A stretch of 64,000 nt of DNA from Streptomyces sp. NBRC 110028 (lineage in GTDB: Bacteria; Actinomycetota; Actinomycetes; Streptomycetales; Streptomycetaceae). Where the stretch lies: NCBI RefSeq assembly GCF_001417735.1, contig NZ_BBUZ01000023.1:719570-783569 (forward strand), in the 5' to 3' direction. Below the pieces are notes generated by a model. That model did no database searches, had not been told where the DNA came from, and saw nothing but the letters and a program-made list of their open reading frames with translations. The translations under genes and the position numbers were made by a program. This document shows positions 31,476 to 43,354 of the stretch, one piece after another (position 1 is the stretch's first letter; every line of letters begins with the position of its first letter).

Positions 31476-32966
31476 ATGGCAGCTTCGCCCTCCGACGCGC
31501 GAGCCGAACGCGCCGACGACGTACTCGCCCTCGCCCGGCTCGCCGCCCGGCGCGGGGCGGTACGCGTCATGCTCGACTGGCTCACCCGGCGCACCGGCGG
31601 CCCCGCCATGCTCATCGGAGCCGACGGTTCCGTACTGGCCACGGCGGACGACCCGCCGCCGCCCGCGTCGCTGCGGCGGCTCGCCGCCGAGGCGGCCGTC
31701 GAACTGCACCGGCGCGGCGTGCCGTCCGGGGTGCTCGGCGGGGGCGAGGCGCGCCCGGTGCACCTGGTCGCGCTCGGGCCCACCGAGCCCCGGGACCCGG
31801 CGCCGTATCTGGCGGTCGTCGCGCCCTCCGCGCCGCGCTGCGGGCCGCTGCTCGCCGACGCGTCCCGCACCCTCGGCCTGAGCTGGCGGGTCGAGGAGGC
31901 CGAACGGGCGCGCCGCCGCGTCGAGACGGCCGAGGCGTACAGCCGGGAGGCGGTGCTGCACCTGCTCATGTCCGGCAGCGTGCCCGCGGCGCAGCGGATC
32001 GCCGCCGCGCTGCGCCCGGCGCTGCCCACCGTGCTCCAGGTGTATGTGATCGAGTGCCCGGTCCACCGGCGGCGTGAGATCGCGGGGCGGATCCACGATT
32101 CGGTGCGCGGCCGGGCGTGGCTGGTGCCGTGTCCGGTGCGCCCCAACCACCTGATCTCGCTGGTCCCGGCCCAGGGGGAGCCGGTCGCGCCGGACGGCGA
32201 ACCGCTGGACCGGCTGATCACGCGGCAGGAGACGGAAGTCCGGGTCGGGGTGAGCGCGGAGGTCGCGCTGCGGGACGCCCCGGTCGGCTACGAGCAGGCG
32301 TTCCACGCGCTGGCGGTGGCCCGTAACGCACCCGGGCGGTCCGCCGGTTTCGGCGGGCACAGCGATGTGACGGTGCTGGCGAGCCCGGAGGGGCACGCCT
32401 GGGCGAGCGCACTGCTGGCGCCGTGCCTGGAGTACGCGCCGACCCGCCGCGCCGACCCCGGCCCGGCGGAACTGCTGGGCACCCTCGGCTCCTGGCTCAG
32501 CTTCGGCAGCGCGGCCACCCGCCACCTCAAGATCCACCGCAATACGCTGGCCGCGCGGCTGCGCCACATCGACGGCCTGCTCGGCGTGGACGTCAGCCGC
32601 GACCTGGCCGCCCAGTCGGCCGCCTGGCTCGCGCTGCGGCTGCACCAGGCGCCCCGCGGCACGGCCCCGGCCGGGCACCCCGCCACCCTCGACGGTGTGC
32701 TCTCCACGCCCACCGCCGCGATCTGGGCTCGGGCCCAGCTGCGGCCGCTGGATCAGGCGAACCTGACGGCGGTTTCCGAGAGCGTACGGGCGTGGCTGCG
32801 CGCCGACGCCCGGCTGCCCGCGGCCGCCTCCGCGCTCGGGATCTCGCTGCCCGGGGCCCGTAAGCGGCTGACGAGGGCCGAAGACGCGCTGGGGCGTTCG
32901 CTGCTGAGCGCGCCGAGCGCGAAGTACGAACTGTGGCTGGCGACGCGGGCGTTGGGCGGCCTCTGA
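31476..32966 (+). CDS. PucR-type helix-turn-helix regulator
   Basis: A 496-aa regulator. The N-terminal part (about residues 1-150) is a GAF-like sensor region (MLIGADGSVLATADDPPP). The middle holds a degenerate GGDEF-like domain of PucR proteins (VRVGVSAEVALRDAPVGYEQ). The PucR helix-turn-helix is SAATRHLKIHRNTLAARLRH. Unusually, about 110 further residues follow, including a second similar motif (PAAASALGISLPGARKRLTR). The ATG at 31476 fits the family start. The target is unknown; GAF/PucR regulators often control catabolic or transport genes. Confidence 0.85.
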   Translation: MAASPSDARAERADDVLALARLAARRGAVRVMLDWLTRRTGGPAMLIGADGSVLATADDPPPPASLRRLAAEAAVELHRRGVPSGVLGGGEARPVHLVALGPTEPRDPAPYLAVVAPSAPRCGPLLADASRTLGLSWRVEEAERARRRVETAEAYSREAVLHLLMSGSVPAAQRIAAALRPALPTVLQVYVIECPVHRRREIAGRIHDSVRGRAWLVPCPVRPNHLISLVPAQGEPVAPDGEPLDRLITRQETEVRVGVSAEVALRDAPVGYEQAFHALAVARNAPGRSAGFGGHSDVTVLASPEGHAWASALLAPCLEYAPTRRADPGPAELLGTLGSWLSFGSAATRHLKIHRNTLAARLRHIDGLLGVDVSRDLAAQSAAWLALRLHQAPRGTAPAGHPATLDGVLSTPTAAIWARAQLRPLDQANLTAVSESVRAWLRADARLPAAASALGISLPGARKRLTRAEDALGRSLLSAPSAKYELWLATRALGGL

Positions 32967-33274
32967 ACCGCCCGCCCGCCGGTCACCGTTCGAACGGCAA
33001 CCGTGCGGCGCCGTCACTGTGCAGTTCGTTCCTCGCCGCCCCCGCCGCCTGCGCCTACTGTCCTGGGTGAGCCGGGCGGACCGCTCCGGAACCCCACCGC
33101 CTCCCTCCCCCGGGGCGATGCCCGCGGTGTCCCCCTCCGCCGACGGCTCCGCCGTTCCGGCCCGCCTCACCGGGCCACCCGGACCACGGCCTCCACTGAT
33201 CCGGGACGGCCGCCGCGCGACCACGGGGGTGCCGCGTGGCGTCCGTCCCTGTTCGCCCGCTCGCCGGGGTCCGC
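32967..33274. other. 308-bp intergenic region without recognisable gene
   Basis: Between the PucR stop and the VapC stop (convergent). No RNA gene, long hairpin or repeat stands out. It is proline/arginine-type GC-rich sequence in all frames. The start (gttcgaacggcaaccgtgcg) contains the small dyad ttcgaa. Confidence 0.5.
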
Positions 33275-33670
33275 TCAGCCGATCACTTCGATCGCGCAGC
33301 GCGCCACGGTACAGCGGCTCAGCCGGGCGTCGCCGGTGATCAGGGACGCCCGGTACGCCTCGGCGGCGGCGATGTACGCGCCGTCGTAGCCGGAGACGTT
33401 GCCGCGCAGCTCCCACATCCGTATGAGCAGCGGCTGGATGCCGATCGCCTCGATCGACGCTCCGGTCAGGGCCGCCACGGCGTCCTCGGCACGGGCCGAG
33501 CTGATCTTCCCGCCGAGGAACCGGCCGCGTACGGCGTGGAAGGTCTCCACGACGAGATGGCTGGGCGCGGCCCAGTGCGGGTCCTGAGCGAGACGCGCGC
33601 GGGCCGCCTTCCCGGCGGCCCCGTCTCCCGTGAGCGCCTCGGTGAGCACGCTCGCGTCCACGATGATCAC
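33275..33670 (-). CDS. vapC: PIN-domain toxin VapC
   Basis: A 131-aa PIN-fold ribonuclease. The first acid is Asp5 (MIIVDASVLTEAL), the conserved Glu is in VVETFHAVRG, and the C-terminal acids are in YDGAYIAAAEAY and TGDARLSR. This is the set expected for a Mg-dependent RNA-cleaving toxin. The ATG overlaps the VapB stop by 4 bp (ATGA). It is the only VapBC pair in the window. Confidence 0.9.
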   Translation of the reverse strand: MIIVDASVLTEALTGDGAAGKAARARLAQDPHWAAPSHLVVETFHAVRGRFLGGKISSARAEDAVAALTGASIEAIGIQPLLIRMWELRGNVSGYDGAYIAAAEAYRASLITGDARLSRCTVARCAIEVIG

Positions 33671-33945
33671 GCAGCCGCCCCCGGCCCGTCCGGCGGGAGG
33701 CCGAGCCCGGCATCACGCGCGTCCCGCTCCGCGTCCCGCTCGCGCACGGTCTCCGCCATGGTGCTCGCGGCACCGTCGTCACGGTCCTCGAACCGCTGGA
33801 GCAACGCGATGTTGCCCGCCCGTTCCGCCTCGTTCTTGACCAGTTCCAGGAGATACCCCTGGAGGGACTGGCCGAGCTGGCGCGCCCGGTCGGCCAGTAT
33901 GTCGCGCACCTCGTCCGGTACGTCCCGGATCTGCAGAGCCACCAT
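33667..33945 (-). CDS. vapB: Ribbon-helix-helix antitoxin VapB
   Basis: A 92-aa antitoxin. The N-terminal RHH domain (VALQIRDVPDEVRDILADRA, then LGQSLQGYLLELVKNEA) binds the operator, and the acidic disordered tail (RFEDRDDGAASTMAETVRER) would wrap VapC. The ATG at 33945 matches the RHH start; an upstream ATG at 33960 is possible. The repeat atgcatgcat spans the start codon region (33944-33953) and may be part of the autoregulatory operator. Confidence 0.85.
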   Translation of the reverse strand: MVALQIRDVPDEVRDILADRARQLGQSLQGYLLELVKNEAERAGNIALLQRFEDRDDGAASTMAETVRERDAERDARDAGLGLPPDGPGAAA

Positions 33946-34025
33946 GCATGCATTTTCCATGCACGGTGGCTTCACCGGCAAGCCGATTCCCCCGAAACGC
34001 GACCGTCACAGCCCGGAGCTCGTCG

Positions 34026-37562
<3,537 letters not shown>

Positions 37563-37794
37563 AAAGGGGTCTTCCATCCCGGAGACGGACAACGCGAATC
37601 ACCCGACACGTCACACGGGCCGGGGGTCTTCCAGAGTACGGCCCCGCACCGACATCCTCCGCCGGGCGCGGTTTGTCCGGTCATACGGTGACGGAGCCCC
37701 CGACACTCCCGGGTCGGCCCCGGAGTGCCGCCGCGCCCGCATCTGGCCCAACTCAGCGCGCGGCCCGGCACACCCTGTGAACAGACTGGTGCGC

Positions 37795-38136
37795 ATGGCA
37801 GAGCGAGAGCGGCGCGCGACCGGCGCCGAGACCAGCCGCAGGACACGGGAACGGGAGCGCGAGCCCGGACCCGAGTCCGGCCCCGGACCCGAGCAGGTGG
37901 CCGGGCACGCCTGCGAACGGCTCACCGCGCTGATCACCCACCCCACTGAGGGGGTGTCGGCGGTGCGGCGGACCGAGGACGGCTGGCGGGTGAGCGTGGA
38001 CGTACTGGAGGTCGCCCGCATCCCCGACACGACGAGCCTGCTGGCCACCTACGAGGTGGACCTCGACCAGCGGGGCGAGCTGCGCGAGTACCGGAGGGTC
38101 CGCCGCTACCGGCGCGGTGCGGCCGACGACTGCTGA
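37795..38136 (+). CDS. gvpO: Gas vesicle protein GvpO
   Basis: First gene of the gas-vesicle operon, 113 aa. The N-terminal half is charged and disordered (MAERERRATGAETSRRTRER). The C-terminal half carries the GvpO fold (GVSAVRRTEDGWRVSVDVLE, PDTTSLLATYEVDLDQRGEL, YRRVRRYRRG). ATG 37795 is chosen; a GTG 18 nt upstream is an alternative. The 232 bp back to mfd probably holds the divergent promoters; no consensus box could be fixed. Confidence 0.88.
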   Translation: MAERERRATGAETSRRTREREREPGPESGPGPEQVAGHACERLTALITHPTEGVSAVRRTEDGWRVSVDVLEVARIPDTTSLLATYEVDLDQRGELREYRRVRRYRRGAADDC

Positions 38137-38165
38137 GCCGACGACTGCTGAGAGGACCCGCCCGC

Positions 38166-38636
38166 ATGTCCCCCACCACCTACACCGAGGAAGTCGTCTG
38201 CGTTCCGCGGGCGGGCACCCTGTACGACGTCATGGAGCTGATCCTCGACCGCGGCATGGTGATCGACGTTTTCGTCAGGGTCTCCCTGGTCGGCATCGAG
38301 ATCCTGAAGATCGACGCCCGGATCGTGGTCGCCAGCGTGGACACCTACCTGCGCTTCGCGGAGGCCTGCAATCGCCTGGACCTCGAACACGACCGCAGCA
38401 GCCGAACCGTTCCCGAGCTGTTCGGCATGGGCGAAGGCGGCGGCAGCGCGGCGGGCGCGGTGGCCCAGGGCCTCGGCAAGCGGAAGGTCAAGAAGGCCGT
38501 CGGCGCCGTGGAGGACAAGGTCAAGCAAGCCGTAGGGGGCGGCGACGAGGACGAAGAGCCGGAAGAGGAGTCCCGGCCGCGGCGCCGTACCGGCGGTACC
38601 GCCACCCGCACCCGCCGCCGCTCCGAGGAGGGCTGA
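38166..38636 (+). CDS. gvpA: Gas vesicle structural protein GvpA
   Basis: Main shell protein family, 156 aa. Residues 19-75 are the conserved GvpA core (LYDVMELILDRGMVIDVFVR, VSLVGIEILKIDARIVVASV, DTYLRFAEACNRLDLE). The remaining 80 residues are a charged, Gly/Arg/Lys-rich tail (DKVKQAVGGGDEDEEPEEES) typical of Streptomyces homologues and absent from shell GvpA of floating bacteria. The tail may be why Streptomyces vesicles are rarely seen. It begins 29 bp after gvpO. Confidence 0.92.
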   Translation: MSPTTYTEEVVCVPRAGTLYDVMELILDRGMVIDVFVRVSLVGIEILKIDARIVVASVDTYLRFAEACNRLDLEHDRSSRTVPELFGMGEGGGSAAGAVAQGLGKRKVKKAVGAVEDKVKQAVGGGDEDEEPEEESRPRRRTGGTATRTRRRSEEG

Positions 38637-38639
38637 CGC

Positions 38640-39383
38640 ATGACCGCGACCGTCGCGCCCCGCAGCGTGTACGTCTACGGCGTCGTCCACGCCCGCCGCG
38701 CCCTGCCGCCCGGCCGCACCGGCGTCGGCGCCCACCCCGCCCCGCTGCGCACGCTGCGCGCCGGCGAACTGGCCGCCGTCGTCAGCGATGCCCCGGACGG
38801 CTTGCGCGCCAAGCGGCGCGACCTCCTCGCCCACCAGGAACTGGCGCTCGCCCTCGCGGCGGACGGGCCGGTGCTGCCCATGCGCTTCGGGATGGTCGCG
38901 CCCGACGAGGAGGTGGTGCGCCGCCAGCTGGAGTCCTCGCACGGCGACTGCCTCGCCGCTCTCCAGCGGGTCGACGGCCGGGTCGAGATGAACCTCAAGG
39001 CAGTCCCCGCCCAGGGCGATCTGCGGTCGCTGGTGCGCGAGGACCCCGAGGTCGCCCGGCTGCGCGCGGCCGCCCACCGCACTCCGGGCTACGAGGCCAG
39101 CCTGCGGCTCGGCGAGGCCGTGGCCCGGGGGCTCACGCGCCGGGCCACGGCCACCGCGGCCGCGGTGCTGGCCGCGCTGTCGGAGGTGGCGGACGAGCGG
39201 GTGACCGGTCCCGAGGTGCCGGGGTGCGTGCTCAACGCGTCCTTCCTCCTCGCCCGGGCCGAGATGCGGCGCTTCCACACCGTGGTGGAGCGGCTGGCGG
39301 CCGAACACGGCGGCCACGTCGAACTCCGCCTGACCGGGCCGCTGCCCTGCTACAGCTTCGTGGAGCCCGCATGGGCGTGCTGA
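38640..39383 (+). CDS. gvpF: Gas vesicle protein GvpF (GvpF/L family)
   Basis: A 247-aa assembly factor. VYVYGVVHARRALPPG opens the family N-domain, PVLPMRFGMVAPDEEVVRRQ and GRVEMNLKAV follow, and the C-domain ends in LTGPLPCYSFVEPAW. The start is 4 nt after the gvpA stop and the end overlaps gvpG by 13 bp, showing tight translational coupling. Confidence 0.9.
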   Translation: MTATVAPRSVYVYGVVHARRALPPGRTGVGAHPAPLRTLRAGELAAVVSDAPDGLRAKRRDLLAHQELALALAADGPVLPMRFGMVAPDEEVVRRQLESSHGDCLAALQRVDGRVEMNLKAVPAQGDLRSLVREDPEVARLRAAAHRTPGYEASLRLGEAVARGLTRRATATAAAVLAALSEVADERVTGPEVPGCVLNASFLLARAEMRRFHTVVERLAAEHGGHVELRLTGPLPCYSFVEPAWAC

Positions 39384-39610
39384 GCGAGATCGCGCTCCTG
39401 CCGCTGGCGCCCGTACGGGGCGTGGTGTGGGTCGCGGAGTGCCTGCGGGACGCCGCGGAACGCGAGACGTGCCACCCGTCCGTGGTCCGGGCCCGGCTCG
39501 CCGCCCTGAACGAGAGCCTGGAGAGCGGTCTGATCACCCCCGACGAATTCGACCGCGAAGAGGACCGACTGCTCGACCTGCTGGAACGAGGGACGACGCC
39601 CCGTGGCTGA
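39371..39610 (+). CDS. gvpG: Gas vesicle protein GvpG
   Basis: A 79-aa helical protein: MGVLSEIALLPLAPVRGVVW, then an amphipathic helix and LESGLITPDEFDREEDRLLD, the family signature. It overlaps both neighbours (13 bp with gvpF, 8 bp with the next GTG). In S. coelicolor gvpY and gvpZ follow this gene (from memory); here the next gene is a GvpA/J paralogue. Confidence 0.88.
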   Translation: MGVLSEIALLPLAPVRGVVWVAECLRDAAERETCHPSVVRARLAALNESLESGLITPDEFDREEDRLLDLLERGTTPRG

Positions 39611-39965
39611 CCACCGCACCGACCCCGATCTGCTGTGCACCCCGCCCCCGACCACCGGCCCGCCCACGTCCGACCTCGCCGAGATCCTGGAACGCGTCCT
39701 GGACAAGGGCATCGTCATCGCCGGGGACATCAAGATCGACCTGCTGGACATCGAACTCCTCACCATCCGGCTGCGGCTGTTCGTCGCGTCCGTCGACACC
39801 GCCCGCAAGGCCGGGATCGACTGGTGGGAGACCGACCCCGCGCTGTCCTCCCGCGCCCGGCGGGACGCGCTCGCCGAGGAGAACGCGCGGCTGCGGGAGC
39901 AGTTGAACGCGTACGAATCCGGCGAGCTGACCGCCGCGGCCCCGGCGGGAGGCGACGGCGCATGA
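39603..39965 (+). CDS. gvpJ: Gas vesicle protein GvpJ (GvpA/J family)
   Basis: A 120-aa minor GvpA-type protein with a GTG start. LAEILERVLDKGIVIAGDIK, IDLLDIELLTIRLRLFVASV and DTARKAGIDWWETDPALSS match the J branch (GDIKIDLLDIELLTI). A coiled tail (RARRDALAEENARLREQLNA) follows. It overlaps gvpG by 8 bp and gvpL by 4 bp. Confidence 0.88.
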   Translation: MADHRTDPDLLCTPPPTTGPPTSDLAEILERVLDKGIVIAGDIKIDLLDIELLTIRLRLFVASVDTARKAGIDWWETDPALSSRARRDALAEENARLREQLNAYESGELTAAAPAGGDGA

Positions 39966-40717
39966 CCGCCACGCTCACCTACGCCTACGCCGTATGCCGC
40001 CCGCACAAGGCCCTGCCCGGCACCGGCTCCCCCGTCCGCACCCTGACGGCGGGCCCGCTCACCGCCGTGGTCCAGGACGTACCGGAGGCCGACTTCTCCG
40101 AAGAGGCCCTGCGCCGACGCCTGTCCGACCGCGCCGAACTGGAACGCCGCGCCCGCGCCCACCACGAGGTGATCACGGCCGCCTCGTCGATCACCCCGAC
40201 CGTCCCCCTCCCCCTGGCCACCCTCTACCGAGGCGACGAACGCGTCCGCGAGGCCCTGCGCGAGAGGGAGACGTCCTTCCTGACCGCCCTGGACCACCTC
40301 GCGGGCCGCCAGGAATGGGGAGTGAAGGTCTACGCCCCCGCGCCTCCCCCGCCCGCCCGGGAATCCGCCGCGGTGGACACCGGCCGCGCCTACCTCGACC
40401 GCGTCCGCAACCGCCACCAAGGCCGCGAACAGCGCCAGAACGCCGCCCTCCAGGCCGCCGAACGCGTGGACGCCGTCGTACGCGGCTTCGCCGTGGCCAC
40501 CCGCCGACTGCGCCCGCACGGCGTCGAGGTCACCGGCAAGGACCGCGCCCACATCCTCAACGCGGCCTACCTCCTCGACACCGCCCGCACCCGCGAACTC
40601 CGCGCCGCCCTGACCTCGTTGCGCCGGGACGAGCCCGCGATCCACATCGACCTGTCGGGCCCCTGGCCCCCGTACTCCTTCACCGACGCCTTCGCCGGCA
40701 CCGGGGCCGCCCCATGA
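39962..40717 (+). CDS. gvpL: Gas vesicle protein GvpL (GvpF/L family)
   Basis: A 251-aa second GvpF/L protein: YAYAVCRPHKALPGTGSPVR, VVQDVPEADFSEEALRRRLS, PTVPLPLATLYRGDERVREA, WGVKVYAPA and the C-terminal IDLSGPWPPYSFTDAFAG. It probably contacts GvpA-type proteins during assembly. The ATGA overlap with gvpJ and again with gvpS keeps the operon continuous. Confidence 0.9.
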   Translation: MTATLTYAYAVCRPHKALPGTGSPVRTLTAGPLTAVVQDVPEADFSEEALRRRLSDRAELERRARAHHEVITAASSITPTVPLPLATLYRGDERVREALRERETSFLTALDHLAGRQEWGVKVYAPAPPPPARESAAVDTGRAYLDRVRNRHQGREQRQNAALQAAERVDAVVRGFAVATRRLRPHGVEVTGKDRAHILNAAYLLDTARTRELRAALTSLRRDEPAIHIDLSGPWPPYSFTDAFAGTGAAP

Positions 40718-40938
40718 CCACCGCCGCCTGGGGCACCGTCCCCGCCGAGGCCCACGGCCCGATCGGCGTCCCCCTCGTCGACCTCCTGGACCGGGTGCTC
40801 GCCACCGGGGTCGTCGTCAGCGGCGACCTCGTCATCGCCATCGCCGAGGTCCCCCTCATCCGGCTCTCCCTGCACGCCCTGCTGTCCTCCGTCAACGAAC
40901 GCGTCCCCGCGCCCTGGACCGACGGCGGCCCGCTGTGA
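40714..40938 (+). CDS. gvpS: Gas vesicle protein GvpS (GvpA/J-like)
   Basis: A 74-aa short GvpA-type protein: IGVPLVDLLDRVLATGVVVS, GDLVIAIAEVPLIRLSLHAL and LLSSVNERV. It is reduced to the amphipathic core without a tail. ATGA overlap with gvpL, GTGA overlap with gvpK. Confidence 0.85.
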   Translation: MTTAAWGTVPAEAHGPIGVPLVDLLDRVLATGVVVSGDLVIAIAEVPLIRLSLHALLSSVNERVPAPWTDGGPL

Positions 40939-41213
40939 CCGACACCCGCGTCGACCTCGACCCCGACGCGATGGGCCGCGACCTGGTCGCCCTCGTCCTG
41001 ACCGTGGTCGAACTCCTCCGCCAGCTGATGGAACGCCAGGCCCTGCGCCGCATCGACGCGGGCGGCCTCACCGACGACCAGATCGACCGCATCGGCACCA
41101 CCCTGATGCACCTGGACCGCCGCATGACCGAGCTGTGCGACCAGCACGGCCTCACGATGGAAGACCTCAACCTGGACCTGGGCCCCCTCGGCACCCTGCT
41201 CCCCCGCGACTGA
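40935..41213 (+). CDS. gvpK: Gas vesicle protein GvpK
   Basis: A 92-aa last gene of the operon. RDLVALVLTVVELLRQLMER, QALRRIDAGGLTDDQIDRIG and TLMHLDRRMTELCDQHGLTM are the family signature, and the LNLDLGPLGTLL end is typical. GTG start overlapping gvpS. The convergent gene ends 39 bp downstream. Confidence 0.92.
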   Translation: MTDTRVDLDPDAMGRDLVALVLTVVELLRQLMERQALRRIDAGGLTDDQIDRIGTTLMHLDRRMTELCDQHGLTMEDLNLDLGPLGTLLPRD

Positions 41214-41252
41214 CCCGGCCCTTCCGCCCCCGGCACGCCTGCTCGCAGCGGG

Positions 41253-41552
41253 TCACCGACCGGTGGTCGACTCCCGCTCCTGACCGGAACCGGACCTCCT
41301 CGCAGACATACGACGCCGGTAACGTCCCAGGAGGGCCGCTCCGGCGACCACACATCCAATGGCCAGGACCTTGCCGGCCCCGTAGGAGAGGGCCCAGTTG
41401 TCGCCGCCGGCGTTTCCGGTCACGGACGACCACAGCAGCAGTCCCACGCCGACCACCACGAGGAGCGATCCCCCGGCCGCCCCCATCCCGGCCCACCAGG
41501 GATTGTCTTCGGTGACCGTGGTATCGGTGTCCTGCCCTCGTTCGCTTCGCAT
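41253..41552 (-). CDS. Small two-helix membrane protein, hypothetical
   Basis: A 99-aa protein. A short charged N-terminus (MRSERGQDTDTTVTEDNPWW) is followed by two membrane helices (AAGGSLLVVVGVGLLLWSSV and AGKVLAIGCVVAGAALLG) and a basic tail (RYRRRMSARRSGSGQ). The ATG at 41552 suits the topology; an upstream ATG would add a non-conserved leader. Function unknown. Confidence 0.65.
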   Translation of the reverse strand: MRSERGQDTDTTVTEDNPWWAGMGAAGGSLLVVVGVGLLLWSSVTGNAGGDNWALSYGAGKVLAIGCVVAGAALLGRYRRRMSARRSGSGQERESTTGR

Positions 41553-41721
41553 CTGAGCCGGCTCCTTCGATGGACGGTGATCGGCAGGTGACAAGATGCG
41601 AGGCACCCCCGGAAAGTTCCATCCGGCCCTCCGGACGCGCCGAGGTTCAACTCGTGAGGCGCGGGGCCATGGGGCGTCCGTGAGTTTCGAGGGTCGCCCG
41701 CTCCGGTGACGGGCCCAGCGG

Positions 41722-42057
41722 TCAGGCCGCCTCGGTCGGCTCGAAGGTGGCGGCGCGCGGCGGCGTGAGCCACACCAGCCGCGCGGTCACGCCCTCCAGT
41801 AGCGCGAAGTGCCGCATGACCCGGTCGGGCGAGGGCAAGCTGAACCGCCTTCGCCCGTCGACGCTGGTCACATCCGCATGCCCGTCCTGGTACGCCATCC
41901 CCCACGCCGCGACCTCGGCGTCCCGCCAGCCGTCGTCCAGGGCGAATTCCTGGACGACGGCGAAGAGGCGGGGTGCGGTGTCGAGGACCAGGGAGCGCAC
42001 TTCCTGGTCGAAATCGAACGGCTCGGGGGCGGGATTTTGTGGGGATACCGTGGCCAT
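41722..42057 (-). CDS. Small hypothetical protein divergent from the Scr1-type regulator
   Basis: A 111-aa acidic protein with no signal or membrane segment: FDQEVRSLVLDTAPRLFAVV, EFALDDGWRDAEVAAWGMAY, QDGHADVTSVDGRRRFSLPS. It resembles small Streptomyces proteins found beside XRE/DUF397 pairs and divergent from them. The 167-bp gap is locally A+T-richer and likely holds both promoters. Function unknown. The 169 bp before it (41553-41721) shows no gene. Confidence 0.7.
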   Translation of the reverse strand: MATVSPQNPAPEPFDFDQEVRSLVLDTAPRLFAVVQEFALDDGWRDAEVAAWGMAYQDGHADVTSVDGRRRFSLPSPDRVMRHFALLEGVTARLVWLTPPRAATFEPTEAA

Positions 42058-42224
42058 CGATGTCTCCTGTCACGAGGAGGAGTTGAGCAGAACAACGCCC
42101 TGACCTGGCGCATGAGTTACACCATAGGCCGCCGCTATGATGCGACCAACAGAATCGATGAGATACGCCATAACACCCCTCGTGTGGGTGACGGCGCAGG
42201 CATGTGAGCGAGAGGGAAAGCGCG

Positions 42225-43079
42225 ATGGCCCGGACCAAGCTTCCGCCGACCATCCGGCAACGACGACTCGGCGCCGAACTGCGTCGGCTGCGCGAACGGG
42301 CCGACCTCAACGCCACGCAGGCGGGCGCGCTCCTCGGTTCGTCGCAGTCGCGCGTCAGCAGCATCGAATCCGGCGCCTACGCGGTCAGCGCGGACCGGGT
42401 ACGGGCAATGGCCCGAGCCTACGGCTGCACGGACCCGGCGCTGATCGAAGCACTCGCGGGAATGACCGGCGGCCGAACCCGGGGCTGGTGGGACGAGTAC
42501 CGCGACATCCTGCCGCCGAGCATGCTGGACATGGCCGAGTTGGAGCACCACGCCCAGGCGATGCGGGTGGCGTCCGTCATTCACATGCCCGGCGTCCTCC
42601 AGACACGTGAGCACGCCCACGCGATCATCAGCGCGGTGGAACCGCCCCTCGCTCCGCATGAGATCGAGCACCGGGTATCACACCGGATCAAGCGGCAAGC
42701 CGTGCTCTACGGGGAGCAACCGATCCCTCTGACCGCGACCATCCATGAGGCCGCCCTCCGCATGGAGTTCGGTGGCGAGCGCGTGGCCCGCGCACAGTTG
42801 GAGTACCTGCTCGCCATGAGCGAGAAAGAGCACATCACCCTGCTGGTGATCCCCTTCGGAGCGGGCGCCTTCCCCAACTCCGGCCAGGGGATCATCTACC
42901 TGTGCGGAGAAGTGCCAACGCTCGACACGGTGCAACTCGATACCGACCACGGCTCCGAGTACCTGGACACCCCACCCCAACTGACCCGCTACCGCAGCAC
43001 ACTGGACCGTATGGAAGCCCTCGCGCTGAAGCCGGCGAAGTCCCGCGACATGATTCACCGCATCGCACAGAGCCTCTGA
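42225..43079 (+). CDS. Scr1-type XRE regulator (DUF5753), antitoxin-like
   Basis: A 284-aa protein with an N-terminal Cro/CI helix-turn-helix (about residues 10-65: RQRRLGAELRRLRERADLNA, TQAGALLGSSQSRVSSIESG). A DUF5753 C-terminal domain follows (RGWWDEYRDILPPSMLDMAE, HMPGVLQTREHAHAIISAVE, LVIPFGAGAFPNSGQGIIYL). AGGGAAAG precedes the ATG at 42225 at good spacing; an upstream GTG is less likely. A DUF397 gene follows at 13 bp, the standard two-gene Scr1/Scr2-type unit of Streptomyces. Confidence 0.92.
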   Translation: MARTKLPPTIRQRRLGAELRRLRERADLNATQAGALLGSSQSRVSSIESGAYAVSADRVRAMARAYGCTDPALIEALAGMTGGRTRGWWDEYRDILPPSMLDMAELEHHAQAMRVASVIHMPGVLQTREHAHAIISAVEPPLAPHEIEHRVSHRIKRQAVLYGEQPIPLTATIHEAALRMEFGGERVARAQLEYLLAMSEKEHITLLVIPFGAGAFPNSGQGIIYLCGEVPTLDTVQLDTDHGSEYLDTPPQLTRYRSTLDRMEALALKPAKSRDMIHRIAQSL

Positions 43080-43092
43080 TTAAGGTACATCC

Positions 43093-43302
43093 GTGCCCAC
43101 ATACACCTGGCAGAAGTCCTCGTACAGCGGCAACGCAGGCAACTGCGTCTACGTACGCACCGACCGCGACGGCACCCTCCACCTCCGCGAAAGCGACGCA
43201 CCCGACACCATCCTCGCCACCGCCCCCGCCACCTTCGGCGCGTTCATACGCGCCGCCAAGGCAGGCGCCCTCGACCACCTGCCGTACTGGCACCGTTCGT
43301 GA
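43093..43302 (+). CDS. DUF397 protein, Scr2-type partner
   Basis: A 69-aa member of DUF397: TWQKSSYSGNAGNCVYVRTD, TLHLRESDAPDTILATAPAT and FGAFIRAAKAGALDHL, with the conserved SSYS...NCVYV and a C-terminal helix. A GTG start follows the XRE gene by 13 bp. In characterised pairs the DUF397 protein is the toxin-like or effector partner; here that is by analogy. Confidence 0.93.
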   Translation: MPTYTWQKSSYSGNAGNCVYVRTDRDGTLHLRESDAPDTILATAPATFGAFIRAAKAGALDHLPYWHRS

Positions 43303-43305
43303 TGG

Positions 43306-43341
43306 GGGAGCCGGTCCGCCCCCGTGTGCGGACCGGCTCCC
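43306..43341. terminator. Strong hairpin terminator between DUF397 and VOC genes
   Basis: gggagccggtccgc (43306-43319) pairs perfectly with gcggaccggctccc (43328-43341), a 14-bp stem with an 8-nt loop. It lies between the convergent stops of the DUF397 gene and the VOC gene and can serve both. Confidence 0.85.
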
Positions 43342-43354
43342 GGCGGGGTGGGGC

